DNA of 64,000 nt. It comes from Pseudomonas sp. CFBP 13711. Its GTDB lineage: Bacteria; Pseudomonadota; Gammaproteobacteria; Pseudomonadales; Pseudomonadaceae. The notes beneath the pieces were generated by a model, which was not told where the DNA came from, made no database searches, and was given only the letters and a program-made list of their open reading frames with translations. Positions 36,122 through 45,044 of the stretch are shown here, one piece after another; positions within the stretch are counted from its first letter, which is position 1, and the number at the start of each line of letters is the position of its first letter. The stretch covers positions 95,904 through 159,903 of the forward strand of contig NZ_JACYVI010000016.1 in NCBI RefSeq assembly GCF_014842265.1. The letters are read 5' to 3'. The translations under genes were made by a program, and so were the position numbers.

Positions 36122-36210
36122 ACTTCCGGGTCGAAGACGCGATCTACCCCGAGGGTCATTCCGACGCCTCGACGTAGCAAAAAAATCAATAAACAGTAAG
36201 GAGATTCACC

Positions 36211-36375
36211 ATGTTGAGTTGGGCAATCACATTTCTGATCATCGCTATCGTTGCAGCCGTCCTTGGTTTTGGTGGTATCGCAGGTACTGCTACCGGCATT
36301 GCCAAGATCCTGTTCGTGGTCTTCCTGGTCATGTTCGTGGTGTCGTTCTTCTTTGGCCGTCGCGGCCGAGGCTGA
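36211..36375 (+). CDS. DUF1328 membrane protein (YtjA family)
   Basis: A 54-residue protein of two hydrophobic helices ([36 protein letters not shown]) ending RRGRG, the whole DUF1328 family pattern. It is an inner-membrane protein of unknown role and is often stress-induced in pseudomonads. The ribosome site AAGGAG precedes the ATG. Only two bases separate it from the next gene. Confidence 0.9.
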
Positions 36376-36377
36376 AT

Positions 36378-36845
36378 ATGGGCTTCAAGCATTTCCATGC
36401 ACTGACATTGGCGCTCCTTGGGAGCGCCAGCGTTACAGCGATGGCGGCCAACGATGGTCAGTCTCGGGCGAACGAGCTTTTGAGCTCCAATCCCGAGTAC
36501 CGCGAGACGTGGTCGAGCGTCGTGAAGAAGGAAGAGCGACTGCCTGACTGGGTGATCAATCTCTCGGGTGCCGCGGAGCAAATGAACGCCGTGACCGAAG
36601 ACGGTGACAAGTATCTGGTAGGGCCGCTCTGCGAAACCCAGGACACTTGCCGCAACAAGCGTCTCATCGTCGCTTTCAGTCTCGACAAATCCCATGCTTA
36701 CGCCATGTTGGTCGAAGTGCCGGCGGGACTTCCCGCAGACAAATCGCCGACGCGTCATGCGGATTACCGGTTTTTGGGCAAACCGGACGAAGGCATGCAA
36801 GGCCTTCTGAAAGAGCAGCTCAAGAAAGACCCGAACTGGTACTGA
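36378..36845 (+). CDS. Ivy-family inhibitor of lysozyme
   Basis: A 155-residue periplasmic protein with signal peptide (MGFKHFHALTLALLGSASVTAMA). The Ivy core is visible: LPDWV, YLVGPLCETQDTC (the loop that plugs the lysozyme active site; here CX5C rather than CX4C), and RLIVAFSLDK. Ivy protects murein from host or endogenous lysozyme. By recall it is the PA5481 equivalent. The start overlaps nothing and lies two bases after the DUF1328 stop, so it is in the same operon. Confidence 0.85.
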   Translation: MGFKHFHALTLALLGSASVTAMAANDGQSRANELLSSNPEYRETWSSVVKKEERLPDWVINLSGAAEQMNAVTEDGDKYLVGPLCETQDTCRNKRLIVAFSLDKSHAYAMLVEVPAGLPADKSPTRHADYRFLGKPDEGMQGLLKEQLKKDPNWY

Positions 36846-37544
36846 TTTGAATGAGGGGAGACCTGTCCCTGACAGACCTTCCTGATAGGCGCGCAGCCCG
36901 AAGACGGTGCGCGTATGACCAAGGGGCCGGGGCGTTACGATCAACGGAGTGATTGAAGCGTCCTAGGTGTACAAGGAGTACTCCCACACGTGGGCCGGGT
37001 CAGGCAAGCCGCAACGCAAGTCCATCGTCCGATACGGTTTTAGCCTTTATCCGACAGTGGACTTGTGAGGCGCAAATATCCTCTATTTTCTTCAAGGTCT
37101 CCGGTCTTCAAGAGTCCTACAGAGCTGCTTCTACGTTTCCTACGACCGTATATCGCCAAAAATCCCCCGCTTAAATGGCTTGTCGGCCACCTTTGACCAA
37201 TCTGTCATATTGCCACCACGCCTCGCGTAAATCGGCTACAGGCGACGTTTTAGCCACTTCTCAGCATTCTCCAGTCAACTACGTTCGCCCTCTTTTGGCG
37301 CACTGCAACGTAAGTGATTGATTTTCATCATGCCGATTCGGCATGGGGTAGTCATTTACGGCATTAGACGATGACAGTCACCGTGGGAATAGTTGCGCCT
37401 TTTTCGCCTGCTCAGAGCTCGGATGCTCGCCTGCGGCCACTTACGAGACAGTCCTGACGGCGACCGCGGCGTCGCGCTTGCTGGCAAGCGCAATGATGAA
37501 CGTGTGGTTGGGGGATGTCCCGGCAATGACAACAAGGTAATGAC
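36846..37544. other. 699-base gap without a credible gene
   Basis: No open frame looks protein-like here. Two elements are visible: a PhoB-box-like arrangement at 37191-37208 (CTTTGAC, 4 bases, CTGTCAT) and a perfect 17-base palindrome at 37329-37345 (CATGCCGA/T/TCGGCATG). The gltP promoter must lie within it. The gltP ribosome site, if any, is weak (AACAAGGTAATG). Confidence 0.5.
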
Positions 37545-38876
37545 ATGAAGAAGGCAAAACTGAGCCTCGCCTGGCAGATCCTCATCGGCCTGGTCCTGGG
37601 TATCGCCATCGGCGCCGTCCTGAACCACTTCAACACCGAGAAGGCCTGGTGGATCAGCAACATCCTGCAGCCGGCGGGCGACATCTTTATCCGCCTGATC
37701 AAAATGATCGTTATCCCGATTGTGATCTCCTCTCTGGTCGTAGGCATTGCGGGCGTTGGGGACGCCAAGAAGCTTGGCCGCATCGGCCTGAAGACCATTC
37801 TCTATTTTGAAGCCGTCACCACGATCGCCATCGTTGTGGGTCTGCTGCTGGCCAATGTCTTTCATCCCGGCACCGGCATCGACATGAGCACGCTGGGCAC
37901 GGTGGATATCTCGCAGTACGAGAAGACCACCTCCGAAGTGCAGCATGACCATGCCTTCGTCGCGACGATCCTCAATCTCATCCCGTCGAACATCTTCGCG
38001 GCGGTCGCCCGTGGCGACATGCTGCCGATCATCTTCTTCTCGGTGTTCTTCGGGCTGGGCCTGTCGAGCCTGAATGCGGAAGTGCGTGATCCACTGGTTA
38101 AGGTCTTCCAGGGCGTGTCGGAGACCATGTTCAAGGTCACCCACATGATCATGAATTACGCGCCGATTGGCGTGTTCGCGCTGATCGCCGTGACAGTCGC
38201 CAACTTTGGCTTTGCCTCGTTGCTGCCATTGGCCAAGCTGGTGATTCTGGTTTACGTCGCCATCGCCTTCTTTGCCTTTGTGGTGCTGGGCCTGATTGCG
38301 CGCCTGTTTGGCTTTTCGGTGCTCAAGCTGATGCGCATCTTCAAAGATGAATTGGTGCTCGCCTATTCCACCGCCAGCTCCGAGACCGTGCTGCCGCGCG
38401 TGATCGAGAAGATGGAAGCGTACGGGGCGCCCAAGGCCATCAGCAGCTTCGTGGTGCCGACCGGTTACTCGTTCAACCTCGACGGCTCGACGCTGTACCA
38501 AAGCATCGCGGCGCTGTTCATCGCGCAGCTGTATGGCATTGATCTGTCAATCGGCCAGCAGTTGATGTTGGTCCTGACCCTGATGGTGACGTCCAAGGGC
38601 ATTGCCGGTGTACCGGGCGTATCGTTTGTCGTGCTGCTGGCAACCTTGGGCAGCGTGGGCATTCCGCTGGAAGGCTTGGCGTTCATTGCCGGCGTCGACC
38701 GCATCATGGACATGGCGCGCACCGCGCTGAACGTGATCGGCAACGCGCTTGCGGTGTTGGTGATCTCGCGCTGGGAAGGCATGTACGACGACGCCAAGGG
38801 CGAGCGCTACTGGAACTCCCTGCCGCACTGGCGTGGCAAGGACCCTCTGCCGGCGGGTCAATCGACGGTGGAGTAA
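37545..38876 (+). CDS. gltP: Glutamate/aspartate:cation symporter
   Basis: A 443-residue DAACS-family transporter importing acidic amino acids or dicarboxylates with protons or sodium. About eight hydrophobic segments and two re-entrant loops are seen, with the serine-rich loop YSTASSETVLPRV and the NLDGSTLYQS substrate/cation motif. The 'FVVPTGYSFN' segment is also conserved. By recall it is the PA5479 (GltP) equivalent. Confidence 0.93.
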   Translation: MKKAKLSLAWQILIGLVLGIAIGAVLNHFNTEKAWWISNILQPAGDIFIRLIKMIVIPIVISSLVVGIAGVGDAKKLGRIGLKTILYFEAVTTIAIVVGLLLANVFHPGTGIDMSTLGTVDISQYEKTTSEVQHDHAFVATILNLIPSNIFAAVARGDMLPIIFFSVFFGLGLSSLNAEVRDPLVKVFQGVSETMFKVTHMIMNYAPIGVFALIAVTVANFGFASLLPLAKLVILVYVAIAFFAFVVLGLIARLFGFSVLKLMRIFKDELVLAYSTASSETVLPRVIEKMEAYGAPKAISSFVVPTGYSFNLDGSTLYQSIAALFIAQLYGIDLSIGQQLMLVLTLMVTSKGIAGVPGVSFVVLLATLGSVGIPLEGLAFIAGVDRIMDMARTALNVIGNALAVLVISRWEGMYDDAKGERYWNSLPHWRGKDPLPAGQSTVE

Positions 38877-38898
38877 TCACTGTCTGGCGTGAATCATC

Positions 38899-38929
38899 AA
38901 ACCCTGGCCCCGGCCGGGGTTTGTTGTTT
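38899..38929 (+). terminator. Probable terminator of gltP
   Basis: AAACCC pairs with GGGTTT around a GC-rich inner hairpin, followed by a broken T-run (TTGTTGTTT). It lies 23 bases after the gltP stop. Confidence 0.6.
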
Positions 38930-38973
38930 CTGCCCCCGCCGTTATCATCGCCGCATCTTGCGAGGGGATTTGT

Positions 38974-40212
38974 ATGCTGAACGGCCTATGGCTTGGTTTT
39001 TTTGTGGTCGCGGCGATTTCTGCGCTGGCGCAGTGGCTGGTCGGGGGCAACGCTGGCGTTTTTGCCGCCATGGTCGAGAGCATCTTCGCCATGGCCAAGC
39101 TGTCTGTGGAAGTCATGGTGCTGTTGTTCGGCACCCTGACCCTGTGGCTGGGCTTTCTCAACATTGCCGAAAAGGCGGGTATCGTTGACTGGCTGGGCAA
39201 AGTCCTGGCGCCGCTGTTTCATCGCCTGATGCCTGAAGTGCCGCGCGGCCACCCGGCGTTAGGCTTGATCACCCTCAACTTCGCCGCCAACGCGCTGGGT
39301 CTGGACAACGCCGCCACACCCATCGGTCTCAAAGCCATGCGCTCACTGCAAGAGCTCAACCCCAGCCAGACCATCGCCAGCAACGCGCAGATCCTCTTTC
39401 TGGTGCTCAACGCCTCTTCGCTGACGCTGCTGCCGGTGACCATCTTCATGTATCGCGCCCAGCAAGGCGCTGCCGATCCCACCATGGTCTTTCTGCCGAT
39501 CCTGCTCGCCACCAGCGCCTCGACGCTGGTCGGTCTGCTGTCAGTGGCGTTCATGCAGCGCCTCAAGTTGTGGGACCCGGTGGTGCTCGCTTATCTGATT
39601 CCCGGCGCTTTGCTGCTGGGCGGCTTCATGGCGGTACTCGCCGGGCTGTCCGCTGCTGCGCTGTCGAGTCTCTCGTCGGTGCTGGGCAACGTGACGCTGT
39701 TCGGCATCATCATGCTGTTCCTGGTGGTTGGCGCGCTGCGTAAGGTCAAGGTGTACGAAACCTTCGTCGAGGGGGCGAAAGAGGGCTTCGACGTTGCCAA
39801 AAACCTGCTGCCTTATCTGGTCGCGATGCTCTGCGCCGTCGGCGTATTGCGAGCGTCCGGCGCGCTGGATCTGATTCTTGAGGGCATTCGTCACGGGATT
39901 CAGTGGGTCGGCCTGGACACGCGCTTCGTTGATGCGCTGCCGACGGCGCTGGTCAAGCCGTTCTCCGGCAGCGCGGCGCGGGCGATGCTGATCGAAACCA
40001 TGAAAACCCAAGGCGTCGACAGCTTCCCGGCCCTCGTCGCGGCGACGATTCAAGGTAGCACCGAAACTACGTTCTACGTGCTGGCGGTGTACTTTGGCGC
40101 CGTGGGCATTCAGCGCGCGCGACACGCAGTGGGCTGCGCGCTGCTGGCGGAATTCGCCGGTGTGGTCGCCGCGATCGCCGTCTGCTATTGGTTCTTCGGC
40201 GCGACGGTGTAA
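38974..40212 (+). CDS. SpmA/SpmB-like nucleoside-recognition domain protein
   Basis: A 412-residue polytopic membrane protein. The N-terminal half resembles SpmA (LGLDNAATPIGLKAMRSLQ) and the C-terminal half SpmB (GAKEGFDVAKNLLPYLVAML; ATIQGSTETTFYVLAVYFGAVG), making it a natural fusion. The domain occurs in transporters and spore maturation proteins; the substrate is unknown. Its 3' end overlaps the convergent DUF330 gene by 28 bases. Confidence 0.9.
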   Translation: MLNGLWLGFFVVAAISALAQWLVGGNAGVFAAMVESIFAMAKLSVEVMVLLFGTLTLWLGFLNIAEKAGIVDWLGKVLAPLFHRLMPEVPRGHPALGLITLNFAANALGLDNAATPIGLKAMRSLQELNPSQTIASNAQILFLVLNASSLTLLPVTIFMYRAQQGAADPTMVFLPILLATSASTLVGLLSVAFMQRLKLWDPVVLAYLIPGALLLGGFMAVLAGLSAAALSSLSSVLGNVTLFGIIMLFLVVGALRKVKVYETFVEGAKEGFDVAKNLLPYLVAMLCAVGVLRASGALDLILEGIRHGIQWVGLDTRFVDALPTALVKPFSGSAARAMLIETMKTQGVDSFPALVAATIQGSTETTFYVLAVYFGAVGIQRARHAVGCALLAEFAGVVAAIAVCYWFFGATV

Positions 40213-40823
40213 CGCTTTTCACCCTGCTCGACAGTCCATTGCAACATTTGGGCGGCCAGCGTATCGCTGGCCTGACCGAATGCCGAGACCACCGCTGACA
40301 CCTGCTTGTCGGCCACTGGCTGATGCACTTCGAAGCGCCGGTTCGCCACAATCCGCTGGCGATCATCAGCGAGCCGCGCATCCAGGCGAATCACCACTTC
40401 AATGGCGGCCCCGCGATACTCGCTCTGAAACGCCTGCAGCTCCCCGCCCAATTCAAAATCAGCCTGCAGATTACTGTCGTCGGTGCTGATCGACTGCACT
40501 CGCCCGTCACGGTAGAAAGCATCGGTCAGGCGGTTGCGCAGCAGCACCGGCGCTGGATCACTCCAGCGCGCGCCCTTGTAGCTGCTGATGACATTGCCCT
40601 GAGGGATGACGGCGATGCGGGGGCTGTCCAGTGTCTCGCTGGATTTGGGCCGCACCACCCGCAACGACCACGCCACCGGCGCCGCCCCTTTGCTGGCGGG
40701 CGATGCCGTCGGCAAACGGTAGACGTCTGACGGCGCCTGCTCGGGAAGGATCGAACAGGCGCCGAGGGACAACAGGGTTACCGCCAACAACAGTCGATTA
40801 ATGGACTGACCGACAAGCCTCAT
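40185..40823 (-). CDS. ABC-type transport auxiliary lipoprotein (DUF330/PqiC-like)
   Basis: A 212-residue lipoprotein: signal peptide and lipobox LLSLGACSILP. The family pairs with MCE-type transporters and is thought to dock them to the outer membrane. It is the last gene of the permease-ATPase-MCE-lipoprotein operon, overlapping the MCE gene by 4 bases. The 3' end overlaps the convergent SpmA/B gene. Confidence 0.87.
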   Translation of the reverse strand: MRLVGQSINRLLLAVTLLSLGACSILPEQAPSDVYRLPTASPASKGAAPVAWSLRVVRPKSSETLDSPRIAVIPQGNVISSYKGARWSDPAPVLLRNRLTDAFYRDGRVQSISTDDSNLQADFELGGELQAFQSEYRGAAIEVVIRLDARLADDRQRIVANRRFEVHQPVADKQVSAVVSAFGQASDTLAAQMLQWTVEQGEKRYTVAPKNQ

Positions 40824-41761
40824 GGCTCGAACTCCTTATTCTTTTCACTGCCCAGCAAATAGCCGCTCGGGTTGGCGTTCAGGCTGCGCGAGATGGTTTT
40901 CAATGAGCTGAGGGTTTCACGCAGCTCGCGAATCGCCGGGCCCAGTTCGCCCAGCCCTTGCAGGCCATCGTTCACCGAATTCTGGTTGTTCTTGAGCAGC
41001 GCATTGATGGTCTGGCTGCTCTGTTCGAGGGATTTCATCGCCTGCTGCGCACTGGCGATGGTTTGCCTGCCGTCGCTGGTCAGCAGCTGGTTGGCGTTGC
41101 GCATCAGCGTAGAGGTCTGCTCCAGCGTCGCGCCGGCCTGCTTGCTCAGCAGCGTCATCTGCTTCAAGGCCTGACGAATGTCGTCGCGCTGATCGGAGAT
41201 GGCCCCGGTGGTTTGCTCCAGATGCTGCAAGGTGCGTGACAGCGTCTCCACGTTCTCGGAAGAAAACATCGCGTTGGCGTTGTGCAGCAATGCGGTGCTG
41301 CCGCTCAGCAAATCATCGCTGTCGTTCAGCAGCCGCGAAATGGGCGACGGCGAGGCGATGATCACTGGCAGGTTGCCGCCCTCGCCTTTCAGCGCCTCGC
41401 TTTGCGGTGTGCCGCCGCTGAGCTGAATAAGCGATGTACCCGTGATGCCGGCCAGTGCCAGTTTGGCGAAGGTGTCGCGCTTAATCGGGGTTTCACCGGC
41501 CACACGGATTTGCGCCAGCACGCGGCGAGGGTCCTGGGGATCGAGGCGCAGCTGCACGACGTCACCCACCTTGATCCCGCTGTACTGCACCGGACTGCCG
41601 CGAGACAGCCCCGTCACCGCTTCGTTGAAGACAACCTGATAGTCCTTGAACGCCGAGTCGACGCTGGACTTTGCGAGCCACAGACCGAACAGCAGCGCGG
41701 CAGCGACCACGATGACCGTGAACAGGCCGATCAGAACGTGATGGGCGCGGGTTTCCATCAT
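40820..41761 (-). CDS. MlaD-family MCE protein
   Basis: A 313-residue periplasmic lipid-binding protein anchored by one N-terminal helix (about 10-30). The MCE domain follows (about 35-115: YQVVFNEAVTGLSRGSPVQY, GVKVGD-type). Residues ~150-300 are a coiled coil with many Leu and Gln. The family shuttles phospholipids between membranes. It overlaps the ATPase gene by 4 bases. Confidence 0.9.
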   Translation of the reverse strand: MMETRAHHVLIGLFTVIVVAAALLFGLWLAKSSVDSAFKDYQVVFNEAVTGLSRGSPVQYSGIKVGDVVQLRLDPQDPRRVLAQIRVAGETPIKRDTFAKLALAGITGTSLIQLSGGTPQSEALKGEGGNLPVIIASPSPISRLLNDSDDLLSGSTALLHNANAMFSSENVETLSRTLQHLEQTTGAISDQRDDIRQALKQMTLLSKQAGATLEQTSTLMRNANQLLTSDGRQTIASAQQAMKSLEQSSQTINALLKNNQNSVNDGLQGLGELGPAIRELRETLSSLKTISRSLNANPSGYLLGSEKNKEFEP

Positions 41762-42564
41762 GAGACCTCGTGTGGGTGGGTGGCCGCCGAATAGGCCGAG
41801 CGGCCGCGCGGGCCATGAAAGTATTCGTGAATCCAGGCGTCCTTGGTCGCCGACACCCTGTCGATGGTGTCCGCAACCAGCACGCGCTCCTGCGCCAGCA
41901 CGGCAACGCGGTCGGTGATTGTATAAAGCGTGTCGAGGTCATGGGTGACCATGAACACGCTCAGCCCCAAGGCGTCGCGCAGGGTCAGAATCAACTGATC
42001 GAAGGCGCCGGCGCCTATCGGATCGAGCCCGGCAGTGGGTTCGTCCAGAAACAGGATGTCCGGATCCAGCGCCAGCGCTCGTGCCAGCGCCGCGCGCTTG
42101 ATCATGCCGCCAGAGAGCGACGCAGGGTATTTGTGCGCCGCCGACAGCGGCAGCCCGGCCAGCGCCATTTTGATCCCGGCCAGATGCTCCGCTTCCTCGC
42201 GGCTCAAGCCGGCGTGTTCGATCAGCGGTAGCGCGACGTTCTCCGTGATGGTCAGCGAGGAGAACAGCGCGCCCTTCTGAAACAGCACCCCGAAACGTCG
42301 TTCAACTTGGGAGCGGGCTTTGTCGGACAGATTCAGCAAATCCTGACCCAAGACGCGGACGCTTCCTGCGGCAGGCCTTTGCAGCCCGACAATGCTGCGC
42401 AGCAACACAGATTTGCCAGCGCCGGAACCGCCCACCACGCCAAGGATTTCCCCGCGATACAGGTCCAGATCGAGGTTCTCGTGCACCACCTGCGCGCCGA
42501 ATCGATTGCTCAAGCCGCGGACCTCAATCACCGTCTCGACGGGTTGAACGCAACGGCGGGTCAC
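41758..42564 (-). CDS. MlaF-like ABC transporter ATPase
   Basis: A 268-residue ATPase: Walker A GGSGAGKSV, signature LSGGMIKR, Walker B ILFLDEPTAGLDP, H-loop VTHDLD. The order with a MlaE-type permease and MCE protein identifies an inner-membrane lipid transporter. It overlaps the permease gene by 4 bases. Confidence 0.92.
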   Translation of the reverse strand: MTRRCVQPVETVIEVRGLSNRFGAQVVHENLDLDLYRGEILGVVGGSGAGKSVLLRSIVGLQRPAAGSVRVLGQDLLNLSDKARSQVERRFGVLFQKGALFSSLTITENVALPLIEHAGLSREEAEHLAGIKMALAGLPLSAAHKYPASLSGGMIKRAALARALALDPDILFLDEPTAGLDPIGAGAFDQLILTLRDALGLSVFMVTHDLDTLYTITDRVAVLAQERVLVADTIDRVSATKDAWIHEYFHGPRGRSAYSAATHPHEVS

Positions 42565-43730
42565 CAGCCGATCTCCATGCAGAACATCGCGACCAATGCG
42601 TCCAGTACGATGACCACGAAAATGGACTGCACCACGCTCGACGTCGTGTGTGCCCCAACGGACTCAGCGCTGCCCTCGACCTTGAAGCCCTCCAGGCAAC
42701 CGATCGCTGCGATGAAGAATGCAAAGATCGGCGCCTTGGCGATGCCGACGAGAAAGTGTTGCACGCCGATGTCGGCCTGCATCAACGACAGAAACATCGC
42801 CGGCGAGATGCCCAGCGACAGAGCGCAGACCACGCCGCCACCGACGATGCCGCAGATCATCGCGAGAAAGGTCAGCATGGGCAGCGAGATAAGCAACGCG
42901 ATCACGCGAGGCAATACCAGCAGCTCTGTTGGACTCAGTCCCAAGGTTTGCAGCGCATCCAGCTCTTCGTTGGCTTTCATCGAGCCGATCTGCGCAGTGA
43001 AGGCGCTGGCCGTACGACCGGCCAGCAGGATGGCAGTCAGCAGCACGGCGAACTCCCGCAGGAACGAGAAGCCGATCAGGTCAACGGTAAAAATCGTCGC
43101 GCCAAAGGCCTTCAGCACCGTGGCACCGAGAAAGGCTACCACCGCGCCAACCATGAACGTCAGCAGCGCCACAATGGGCGCGGCGTCCAGGCCGATTTGC
43201 TCGATGTGGGCGATGACGGACGTGGTGCGCCAGCGTTTGGGGCGAAACAGGGTGGACGCGAAGGTCTGCAGGATGAGACCGATGAAGCCGAGCAGCTGCA
43301 GCGTGTCCTTCCAGATCACCTCCACTGCCGAGCCAATTCGCGACAGCAGCTGCATGCCCACGGCCGCCTCGGGCTCTCGGACTGGCTGGCAATAGTCTGC
43401 CAGTGCGCTCTGGATGGTCTGCATCAGCGCGCGGCTGGATTCCGGCAGGTTGGGCGCTTGCACGGCCAGTAGGCGCAGGCGCTGTACGCCGAGCAGTTCC
43501 ACGAGCAGCGACGCACCGGCGGTATCGAGGGCGCCGAGTTCGTCCATGTCCACGAGGGTGGCTGGACCAAATCCGGCGCTCAGCGCATCGGTCTGGCGCT
43601 TGAGTTCGCGGTAATGGGCAAGCGTCCAGTCTCCGGCAATCCGCAGTTGCACGGGATTGATCGAAGTGTCCAGTAAGACGCGTCCTGGAACCTTGGGCGC
43701 GGAGGAAGCCTGCGTGGTCAGTGGGGTCAT
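42561..43730 (-). CDS. MlaE-like permease with N-terminal STAS domain
   Basis: About 389 residues. The N-terminal ~110 residues form a STAS-like domain (LVDMDELGALDTAGASLLVELL), a function that in E. coli's Mla system is a separate protein (MlaB). The rest is a MlaE-type permease with about five hydrophobic helices and LLAGRTASAFTAQIGSMKANEELDAL. The ATG at 43730 is used; the longer frame runs into the upstream gene. First gene of the four-gene lipid-transport operon. Confidence 0.9.
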   Translation of the reverse strand: MTPLTTQASSAPKVPGRVLLDTSINPVQLRIAGDWTLAHYRELKRQTDALSAGFGPATLVDMDELGALDTAGASLLVELLGVQRLRLLAVQAPNLPESSRALMQTIQSALADYCQPVREPEAAVGMQLLSRIGSAVEVIWKDTLQLLGFIGLILQTFASTLFRPKRWRTTSVIAHIEQIGLDAAPIVALLTFMVGAVVAFLGATVLKAFGATIFTVDLIGFSFLREFAVLLTAILLAGRTASAFTAQIGSMKANEELDALQTLGLSPTELLVLPRVIALLISLPMLTFLAMICGIVGGGVVCALSLGISPAMFLSLMQADIGVQHFLVGIAKAPIFAFFIAAIGCLEGFKVEGSAESVGAHTTSSVVQSIFVVIVLDALVAMFCMEIGW

Positions 43731-43740
43731 AGCGACGAGC

Positions 43741-44916
43741 TTAGTTGGTTTTGGCCGGGGCAGATGGGCTCTCGGCTGGCGCACTGTCCGCAGGTTTTTT
43801 CGCCTCCGAATCATCCGGATCCGCAGCGTCGGTGCCTGGCTTCAGGCCTGCCGGCTTGATCTTGTTGCGCGTGACGGCAGGCTGGTCGCGCTCGGTGACG
43901 TCAAAGCGCAGCACACCAATCATCTGCCCGTCCTCAGTGAGCACCCTCACCTGCCATTTACCCAACACGTCCGGCGGAAAATTCTGTTTGTGCGTCCAGG
44001 CCCGGTAGCCTTCCTCACGACCGCCCTTGATGTCTAGAGCAATGCGCTCTATTTCCTCGCCGTTATGGCGCCACACATGATAAATCCGTTCATTCAGGCC
44101 GCGCGGGGCGTTGATCGAGGTGTAGGCGTAGAGCCCGGCGCTGCGCAGCTGGTTGACGCCGATCTCCTGAATGCTCTCGCCGGGGGTGCGATTCTGGTTA
44201 TCGAAGCGCGTGCTGATCGCCGCCTCGGTCAGCCAGAGCGTCGCCGGCGGCACCCAGAATCGCGCCATCCAGCCCACCCCTCCGATGGCCAGTGTCATGG
44301 CCACCACACCGAGGCCGCGTTTCCAGTTGTTGATCGGGTAGCCCGATGCCAGGCTCGGGAACGACAGCAGCATCGCAATGCCCAGTGCCAGCTTGTAGCT
44401 CTCGGCCGTGGTCAGGTGAACGATGATCGGCAGCGCCGTGAGCAGTGCGGCGAACAGCGTCAGGGTATGCAGGGCCATGAACAGCCAGCGGCGCGGCGCC
44501 AGCCATTTGTAGTACAGCGGGTCGATGATCGAAATCAGGCCTGCCGCCCCGAGCAGCCCGGTGAACGCCAGCTGGCCGCTGTACCACGTGGTGGTGACGA
44601 AGAAGAACGGCAGTACGAAAAACAGGCTTTCCTGATGAATCATCTGAGTGCCGTAGCGCAATAGCGGCTGCGGGATCTCGCGTTTGAACAGCTTCGCGAA
44701 CAGGGCGACGGCGCTGTTTTCAACCATCAGCCAGATCCAGCTCACCAGCAGAATGACCGCAATCCAGGTCGCCAGCTTGGCCTGGCGATCCACCAGAATG
44801 AAGCTGCCGATGCCTGAGCAGAACCCGAAGAACGCAATCAGCCCGGGGTAGCGCTTGATGAACTCCAGCACGCGCTGTACCAGCGAGTGCTGAATGATTG
44901 CGTTAATGTCTGGCAT
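43741..44916 (-). CDS. Membrane protein with C-terminal DUF2914-like domain (DUF5924 family)
   Basis: About 391 residues. Seven or so hydrophobic segments (residues about 20-240) are followed by a soluble domain (about 260-345: LYAYTSINAPRGLNERIYHVW, GKWQVRVLTEDGQMIGVLRF) of the DUF2914 type and an Ala/Pro/Asp-rich tail. The function is unknown. The start at 44916 is preceded by GAGCGACGCCCCGAG. It lies 10 bases upstream of the MlaE-like permease, so it may be part of the same operon. Confidence 0.82.
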   Translation of the reverse strand: MPDINAIIQHSLVQRVLEFIKRYPGLIAFFGFCSGIGSFILVDRQAKLATWIAVILLVSWIWLMVENSAVALFAKLFKREIPQPLLRYGTQMIHQESLFFVLPFFFVTTTWYSGQLAFTGLLGAAGLISIIDPLYYKWLAPRRWLFMALHTLTLFAALLTALPIIVHLTTAESYKLALGIAMLLSFPSLASGYPINNWKRGLGVVAMTLAIGGVGWMARFWVPPATLWLTEAAISTRFDNQNRTPGESIQEIGVNQLRSAGLYAYTSINAPRGLNERIYHVWRHNGEEIERIALDIKGGREEGYRAWTHKQNFPPDVLGKWQVRVLTEDGQMIGVLRFDVTERDQPAVTRNKIKPAGLKPGTDAADPDDSEAKKPADSAPAESPSAPAKTN

Positions 44917-45044
44917 CTCGGGGCGTCGCTCTTCGTGGGTGAGTCTTGGTGTTGGAGTATGGATGTACGGAGCTGGGTGTATAAAAAATAACCAAGCCGG
45001 ACTGCGCCCACTTCGTCGAAATATTGAAACGCCAAGCGCCTCGC

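Noticed and set aside
36953..37174. 73-residue frame in the gap before gltP
   Set aside because: No ribosome site and low similarity to any family I know.
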